The notes beneath the pieces were generated by a model. It worked only from the letters and a program-made list of their open reading frames with translations. It made no database searches and had not been told where the DNA came from. Source: Proteiniphilum sp. UBA5283 (GTDB lineage: Bacteria > Bacteroidota > Bacteroidia > Bacteroidales > Dysgonomonadaceae). From it: a stretch of DNA of 17,934 nucleotides. Positions 13,956-17,934 of the stretch are shown piece after piece. A program made the position numbers and the translations under genes. Each line of letters begins with the position of its first letter. Within the stretch, counting starts at the first letter, position 1. The stretch lies in the NCBI GenBank assembly GCA_002408485.1, contig DHSP01000014.1:39938-57871 (forward strand). Direction: 5' to 3'.

Positions 13956-14828
13956 TTATGGGCGGCCCTGTGTCAGAGGAGGAATCGGATCTTCGTCGAT
14001 AGCAAAATCAATCGGCAAAAGACATTTTACGTTCACCTTTTCACCCCCGTTTTCACCCGGGATCCATTTCGGCATCAGTCCAAGTACCCTTACTGCCTCG
14101 TCGTTCAGCAGGGGATTCAACCCATCCACCACTTCAATGTTCGATACGGAGCCGTCGGCTGCTACGATAAACGAGCATAGGATCCTTCCCTGAATTCCCT
14201 CCTGCAGCGCTTCACGCGGGTAACGGATGTTATGGGAGATAAAATCACCAAGGCCTGTTTCGCCATGAGCGTATCGCGGCATCTTATCCACAATGGTGTA
14301 GATTTCTTGGTTTTCAATGATCTCCTTGTCGGTTTTGGCATAAGCCTTCGCGGTGGCGGAGCTGGAAGGTTGACCGGTACTTTTCGAAGCCACACGGGCA
14401 TTTTTATTCAGCCTGAAATACATAGGTACATAGGTTTCGGACCGCACTATCTCTCCTTTATACCTTGCAGGACGCCACGGCGGCATATTCTGTAAAATAC
14501 GCAATGCCTCCTTGTTGAGAAGCGAGTCGGCACGATGGATGATATTAAAATTGGAAAGCGTTCCGTCTTTTTCCACCACGAAGGTATACACGACTAACCC
14601 CTGGGCATCACGCGCAACTGCATCGGCCGGATAGCTCAACGTATTTGAGATAAAGCGGTGCATTTCGGCAGTGCCGCCTACATACATCGGCACAATATCA
14701 GGCTCTTCAATAATTTTATCGCTGTTCGAGACAGGAGGGTTCTGTGCGGTGAGAGGCAACGATGTACCGCTTAACATTCCAATAAAAACAGATAGGGCCG
14801 ATACAATGAAAAATCTGCGTAAGTCCAT
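13956..14828 (-). CDS. Secreted protein with two TonB C-terminal domains
   Basis: A 290-aa exported protein. A signal peptide (1-28) ends LPLTA with predicted cleavage before Gln29, so the mature protein starts QN. Two TonB_C-like repeats follow at about 55-140 and 189-276. Each has the pattern YP.(D/E)A...(G)...V.F.V..DG...N......LLN.EA.R.L..MP.W.P, then K/E-VR...P..F. A Ser/Ala/Lys-rich linker (about 142-175) joins them. Classical TonB has one such domain, an N-terminal anchor and a proline-rich spacer; here the anchor appears to be cleaved and there are no exbBD genes near, so a direct role in energising TonB-dependent transporters is unproven. It has its own promoter at 14866-14896. Confidence 0.85.
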   Translation of the reverse strand: MDLRRFFIVSALSVFIGMLSGTSLPLTAQNPPVSNSDKIIEEPDIVPMYVGGTAEMHRFISNTLSYPADAVARDAQGLVVYTFVVEKDGTLSNFNIIHRADSLLNKEALRILQNMPPWRPARYKGEIVRSETYVPMYFRLNKNARVASKSTGQPSSSATAKAYAKTDKEIIENQEIYTIVDKMPRYAHGETGLGDFISHNIRYPREALQEGIQGRILCSFIVAADGSVSNIEVVDGLNPLLNDEAVRVLGLMPKWIPGENGGEKVNVKCLLPIDFAIDEDPIPPLTQGRP

Positions 14829-14865
14829 TTGATGATGATCTGAAAAATATTACTGTTTAAGCTCA

Positions 14866-14896
14866 CAAAGATACAAAAACCATCTGTTTACACAAA
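14866..14896 (-). promoter_or_regulatory. Bacteroidetes-type promoter for the TonB_C gene
   Basis: On the minus strand TTTG at 14893-14896, a 19-bp spacer and TATCTTTG at 14866-14873 match the consensus. The start would be near 14859, about 30 nt before the ATG. Confidence 0.8.
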
Positions 14897-14906
14897 CGAA
14901 AACTTA

Positions 14907-14989
14907 GCCGGGAGCCTATTTTCCTGATTTATTGCCTTCCTATTTTTTTCAGTGTTTTGCATTCCGGCAACCCGACATTCTCTCCCGGC
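14907..14989. repeat. Distant inverted repeat GCCGGGAG/CTCCCGGC
   Basis: GCCGGGAG at 14907-14914 and CTCCCGGC at 14982-14989 are perfect 8-bp inverted repeats 67 bp apart, in the gap between the Ada-like and TonB_C genes. In minus-strand RNA this would close a long-range stem in the 3' region of the Ada-like gene. No classical terminator was found there. Could be chance. Confidence 0.3.
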
Positions 14990-15013
14990 GGTGTTTGTGG
15001 TCCGTACAGCCCG

Positions 15014-15865
15014 CTATATTTCCATCGAGTCCGTTTTAGCACATTCCCAACCAATCATGGCGGTTTTACGGGTGTTGCCCCACATATAACCACCAATACT
15101 TCCCGACGATTGAATAACTCGATGACAGGGAATAAGATAGGAAACAGGATTGCTGCCGATGGCCGTGCCAACTGCCCTGGAAGCACCGGCATTCTTTATG
15201 TGGGCGGCAACCCGTCCGTAGGTGGAGAGCTTCCCCATGGGAATTTTCAAAAGCGCCTCCCATACTTTCAATTGGAAATCGGTTCCTTTCAGGTGTAGTT
15301 TTATTTCGGGCAGCCTGCTCCAGTCGTTTTGAAAAATGGACAACGCGTTTTGTTGCATCAAATCCGGCTTTCGTTGAAAAACAGCGCTGGGAAATTGTCG
15401 TCTCAAATAGCCGAACGCATTGGTCTCATCGTCGTCAAAAGCCATATAGCAAACTCCTTTTGGCGTTGAAGCCACGATCACATTACCGAAGGGGCTTTTG
15501 GAAAAGCTGTAATTTATGAGTAGTTTTTCACCTCCGTTTTTGTATTCTGCCGGCGTCATCCCCTCAATTCCGATGAAAAGGTCGTGCAGCCGCCCCGTGC
15601 CCGAAAGTCCTGTCTCAAAAGCCGTATCCAAAAGGGTAGCCTGTTGCTCTTTCAGTAGCTTTTTGGCATGTTCAATGCTGATATACTGTAAGAATTTTTT
15701 GGGCGTCGTTCCTGCCCATTCGCAAAACAAACGCTGAAAATGAAAAGGACTTAAATGTACATGCCGGGCAACATCGTCCAGATCGGGTTGTTTCCTGAAA
15801 TTATTTTTTATGTATTCAATTGCTTCGGCAATCCGGTTGTAATTAAGTTGTTGCTGTTCGTACAT
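15014..15865 (-). CDS. Ada-like fusion: AraC-type regulator plus O6-alkylguanine-DNA alkyltransferase
   Basis: A 283-aa fusion. Residues about 8-110 form an AraC-type helix-turn-helix pair (DLDDVARHVHLSPFHFQRLF, then IGIEGMTPAEYK). Residues about 118-275 form the alkylguanine-DNA methyltransferase: KIPMGKLSTYG (207-217), SRAVGTAIGSNP (229-240) and the active-site PCHRVI with acceptor Cys247, then GGYMWG. It should remove methyl groups from O6-methylguanine in one irreversible step. E. coli Ada also has an N-terminal Cys4 zinc domain that senses methylphosphotriesters; that domain is absent, so the activation signal is unclear. This shortened architecture is common in Bacteroidetes. No alkA or alkB lies adjacent. 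Two candidate promoters are upstream. Confidence 0.9.
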   Translation of the reverse strand: MYEQQQLNYNRIAEAIEYIKNNFRKQPDLDDVARHVHLSPFHFQRLFCEWAGTTPKKFLQYISIEHAKKLLKEQQATLLDTAFETGLSGTGRLHDLFIGIEGMTPAEYKNGGEKLLINYSFSKSPFGNVIVASTPKGVCYMAFDDDETNAFGYLRRQFPSAVFQRKPDLMQQNALSIFQNDWSRLPEIKLHLKGTDFQLKVWEALLKIPMGKLSTYGRVAAHIKNAGASRAVGTAIGSNPVSYLIPCHRVIQSSGSIGGYMWGNTRKTAMIGWECAKTDSMEI

Positions 15866-15885
15866 GAAATATGAATTTTATGCTG

Positions 15886-15915
15886 CAAATATCCGGATAA
15901 TGTAGCTGTTGCAAA
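15886..15915 (-). promoter_or_regulatory. Candidate proximal promoter for the Ada-like gene
   Basis: On the minus strand TTTG at 15912-15915, an 18-bp spacer and GATATTTG at 15886-15893, one mismatch from TAnnTTTG. The -7 box lies about 20 bp before the ATG, so the leader would be very short. A better-matching alternative lies at 15983-16012. Confidence 0.4.
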
Positions 15916-15982
15916 ACCCGAAACTTGCTTTATTTTGTATGCAGGAAATGTTATCAAAGAAGGGCAGCTAGCCGCAGAGACG

Positions 15983-16012
15983 CAAATGTACACAATAGAA
16001 TTAAAAAACAAA
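15983..16012 (-). promoter_or_regulatory. Candidate distal promoter for the Ada-like gene
   Basis: On the minus strand TTTG at 16009-16012, an 18-bp spacer and TACATTTG at 15983-15990, an exact -7 match identical to that of gyrB. It would give a leader of about 110 nt containing GGCTAGCTGCC (15963-15973), an imperfect palindrome that could be an operator; this is speculative. Confidence 0.5.
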
Positions 16013-16107
16013 CACTTACCCCAGCAAAAAAAACAACCCCATGCTGTTTGTCTGCAAAACGACACACAAATAAAGTTCCATATACTCATATTGTCGCTGA
16101 AAATCCG

Positions 16108-16115
16108 TACCTTTG
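16108..16115 (+). promoter_or_regulatory. -7 element for typA
   Basis: TACCTTTG is an exact TAnnTTTG element 21 bp before the typA ATG, which puts the start near 16121. There is no TTG at 19-21 bp upstream; the nearest, at 16091-16093, is only 14 bp away. Half-supported. Confidence 0.5.
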
Positions 16116-16136
16116 TGGCCTAAAAAGATTGTTTTC

Positions 16137-17934
16137 ATGCAAAATATCCGTAATATTGCCATCATTGCCCACGTGGATCATGGTAAGACCACGCTGGTGG
16201 ATAAAATGTTGATGGCTGGCCACCTTTTCCGGGACAACAAACAGAACGACGACCTGATTCTGGATAACAACGACCTGGAACGGGAACGTGGCATCACCAT
16301 CCTCTCCAAGAATGTTTCCATCCGTTATAAGGACACCAAGATAAACATCATTGACACACCCGGACACGCCGACTTTGGCGGGGAGGTGGAGCGCGTACTG
16401 AACATGGCCGACGGATGTCTGCTGGTTGTCGACGCCTTTGAAGGCCCCATGCCACAGACACGTTTTGTGCTGCATAAAGCACTGGAGATCGGGCTGAAAC
16501 CCATCCTGGTGATTAACAAGGTGGACAAGCCCAACTGCCGCCCCGAAGAGGTGCAGGAAGAGGTGTTCGACCTGATGTTCAGCCTCAACGCCACCGAAGA
16601 TCAGCTCGACTTTCCCACCATTTACGGATCTGCCAAACAGGGTTGGATGTCGGACAACTGGAAGAAGCCCTCGGGCGACATCATTCCGCTGCTCGATGCC
16701 ATCCTCAAATATATCCCTGCCCCCAAAACACTGGAAGGGACCCCCCAGATGCTCATCACCTCACTCGATTATTCCAACTATGTGGGACGTATCGCCGTGG
16801 GACGCGTGCACCGTGGCGCCATCCTCATCAACAAGGATTATGCACTTTGCAAACGCGACGGCAGCATCAGGAAGATCCGCATTAAGGAAGTAGACGTATT
16901 CGAGGGACTGGGAAGGTCGAAGGTCGACGAAGTGACCTCCGGCGATATCTGCGCGCTGATCGGTATTGACGGATTTGAAATCGGCGACAGCATCACCGAC
17001 CTGGAAAAGCCGGAACCGCTCGACCCCATTGCCATCGACGAGCCGACCATGTCGATGCTGTTCACCATCAACAATTCTCCTTTCTTCGGTCAGGACGGGA
17101 AATACGTCACCTCACGCCATATCTACGAACGGTTGATGCGCGAACTGGATAAGAACCTGGCGCTTCGCGTGGAGGAGACAGACAGCTCCGACTCGTGGAT
17201 CGTATACGGCCGCGGTGTGTTGCACCTCTCGGTGCTGATCGAGACCATGCGCCGCGAAGGTTACGAACTGCAGGTAGGCCAGCCACAGGTGATCATCAAA
17301 GAGATTGCCGGGGAAAAGCATGAACCGGTAGAGCAACTCACCGTGAACCTTCCCGAAGAGTCGGCCAGCAAGATCATTGATGTGATTACCCGCCGTAAGG
17401 GAGAGCTTCTCTCCATGGAAAATAAAGGCGACCGTATGCACATGGAATTTGTCATCCCTTCACGGGGCATCATCGGGCTGAACAACGTTGTGCTCACCCT
17501 CTCTGCCGGGGAAGCCATCATGGCACACCGCTTTCTGGAGTTTCAACCCTGGAAAGGAACCATCGAAAAACGGCTCAACGGCTCCATCATTGCCGGCGAG
17601 TCAGGAAATGCCTATGCCTATGCACTGGACAAACTACAAGACAGGGGCCGCTTTTTTATCGAGCCACAAACCGATGTATATGCCGGACAAGTGGTAGGCG
17701 AACACACCAAGGAAGGCGACCTGGTAGTGAATGTCACCAAATCGAAGAAACTCACCAACGTGCGTGCCTCGGGCACCGACGACAAGGCCCAGCTGGCTCC
17801 TCCCGTAATTTTCAGTCTGGAAGAGGCCCTGGAGTATATCAAGGAAGATGAATACGTGGAAGTTACTCCCCGGTTTATGCGTATCAGGAAGATACTGCTG
17901 GACGAGAACGACCGCAAGCGGTCCGCAAAAAGGG
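16137..17934 (+). CDS. typA: GTP-binding translation factor TypA/BipA (cut at the window end)
   Basis: Ribosome-associated GTPase of the EF-G family, involved in 50S assembly and adaptation to stress or low temperature. The frame starts MQNIRNIAIIAHVDHGKTTL and stays open for 599 codons to the window edge. The G domain shows G1 AHVDHGKTT (11-19), the G2 region RGITI, G3 DTPGHADFGGEV, G4 NKVDKP and G5 GSAKQGW. Domain II and the EF-G-like domains III and V follow (SPFFGQDGKYVTSR, RGVLHLSVLIETMRREGYELQVGQPQV, SRGIIGLNN), then the TypA-specific C-terminal domain ending RKILLDENDRKRSAKR. Homologues end at about this point, so only the last few codons and the stop are missing. This is not EF-G or LepA, whose C-termini differ. 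Confidence 0.96.
   Translation, partial: MQNIRNIAIIAHVDHGKTTLVDKMLMAGHLFRDNKQNDDLILDNNDLERERGITILSKNVSIRYKDTKINIIDTPGHADFGGEVERVLNMADGCLLVVDAFEGPMPQTRFVLHKALEIGLKPILVINKVDKPNCRPEEVQEEVFDLMFSLNATEDQLDFPTIYGSAKQGWMSDNWKKPSGDIIPLLDAILKYIPAPKTLEGTPQMLITSLDYSNYVGRIAVGRVHRGAILINKDYALCKRDGSIRKIRIKEVDVFEGLGRSKVDEVTSGDICALIGIDGFEIGDSITDLEKPEPLDPIAIDEPTMSMLFTINNSPFFGQDGKYVTSRHIYERLMRELDKNLALRVEETDSSDSWIVYGRGVLHLSVLIETMRREGYELQVGQPQVIIKEIAGEKHEPVEQLTVNLPEESASKIIDVITRRKGELLSMENKGDRMHMEFVIPSRGIIGLNNVVLTLSAGEAIMAHRFLEFQPWKGTIEKRLNGSIIAGESGNAYAYALDKLQDRGRFFIEPQTDVYAGQVVGEHTKEGDLVVNVTKSKKLTNVRASGTDDKAQLAPPVIFSLEEALEYIKEDEYVEVTPRFMRIRKILLDENDRKRSAKR

Noticed and set aside
15866..16136. Hidden gene or RNA gene in the gap before typA
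   Set aside because: Short frames in the gap carry no recognisable motif, no tRNA fold was found, and the content is explained by promoter elements.
1..17934. CRISPR array, insertion sequence or prophage remnants
   Set aside because: No spaced direct repeats, transposase or integrase motifs, or tRNA-end duplications were seen; tRNA-Glu shows no attachment-site-like copy in the window.

Overview
This looks like a chromosomal, mostly housekeeping segment from a member of the Bacteroidota, most likely order Bacteroidales (Dysgonomonadaceae/Porphyromonadaceae-like; the genus is a guess). Support: promoters fit the Bacteroidetes pattern (-33 TTG/TTTG, 18-20 bp spacer, -7 TAnnTTTG) upstream of most transcription units; there is a NigD-like lipoprotein, a glutaminyl-cyclase lipoprotein and tandem TonB C-terminal domains; GyrB is short (652 aa); and the L34 and S20 sequences are of Bacteroidales type. 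I see no transposase, integrase, CRISPR array, phage gene or rRNA operon.

Layout. (1) 1-1651, plus strand: the tail of an unidentified upstream frame, then proB and proC of proline synthesis. (2) 1656-7710, minus strand: gyrB leads from a good promoter at 7785-7815, followed with gaps of 12-77 bp by an LD-carboxypeptidase, a NhaP2-type cation/proton antiporter, a glutaminyl-peptide cyclotransferase lipoprotein and SufE. I see no convincing internal terminator, so this may be one long transcript. (3) 7855-8749, minus strand: tRNA-Glu(UUC), rpsT and a small Dabb-domain protein, each end marked by a recognisable promoter or terminator. (4) 8838-9195, plus strand: rpmH with its own promoter and a 15-bp-stem terminator. 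(5) 9271-13884, plus strand: a tightly packed operon of a PASTA membrane protein, an RluD-type pseudouridine synthase, D-Ala-D-Ala ligase, a PlsC/PlsB-like acyltransferase and a NigD-like lipoprotein. (6) 13956-15865, minus strand: a secreted tandem TonB_C protein and an Ada-like AraC/methyltransferase fusion, each with its own candidate promoter. (7) 16137 to the window end, plus strand: typA/bipA, cut off within its last few codons.

Functional themes are envelope and peptidoglycan (PASTA protein, Ddl, LD-carboxypeptidase, acyltransferase, glutaminyl cyclase), the translation apparatus (S20, L34, tRNA-Glu, RluD, TypA), DNA maintenance (GyrB, Ada/Ogt), proline synthesis and Fe-S assembly. The window offers one internal cross-check: the predicted signal-peptidase I cleavage site of the TonB_C protein leaves glutamine at +1, the substrate expected for the glutaminyl cyclase encoded about 11 kb away.

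No intergenic stretch exceeds 300 bp; the longest (15866-16136, 9059-9314, 8667-8911, 7711-7915) hold the promoters, terminators and hairpins listed. I found no clear undescribed defence or mobile system. The observations most worth a second look are small: the PASTA-RluD-Ddl-acyltransferase-NigD gene set, an H-x5-D variant motif in the acyltransferase, a G1-U72 acceptor pair in tRNA-Glu, structured RNA after rpmH, and a possible 20-codon relay ORF between gyrB and the LD-carboxypeptidase.
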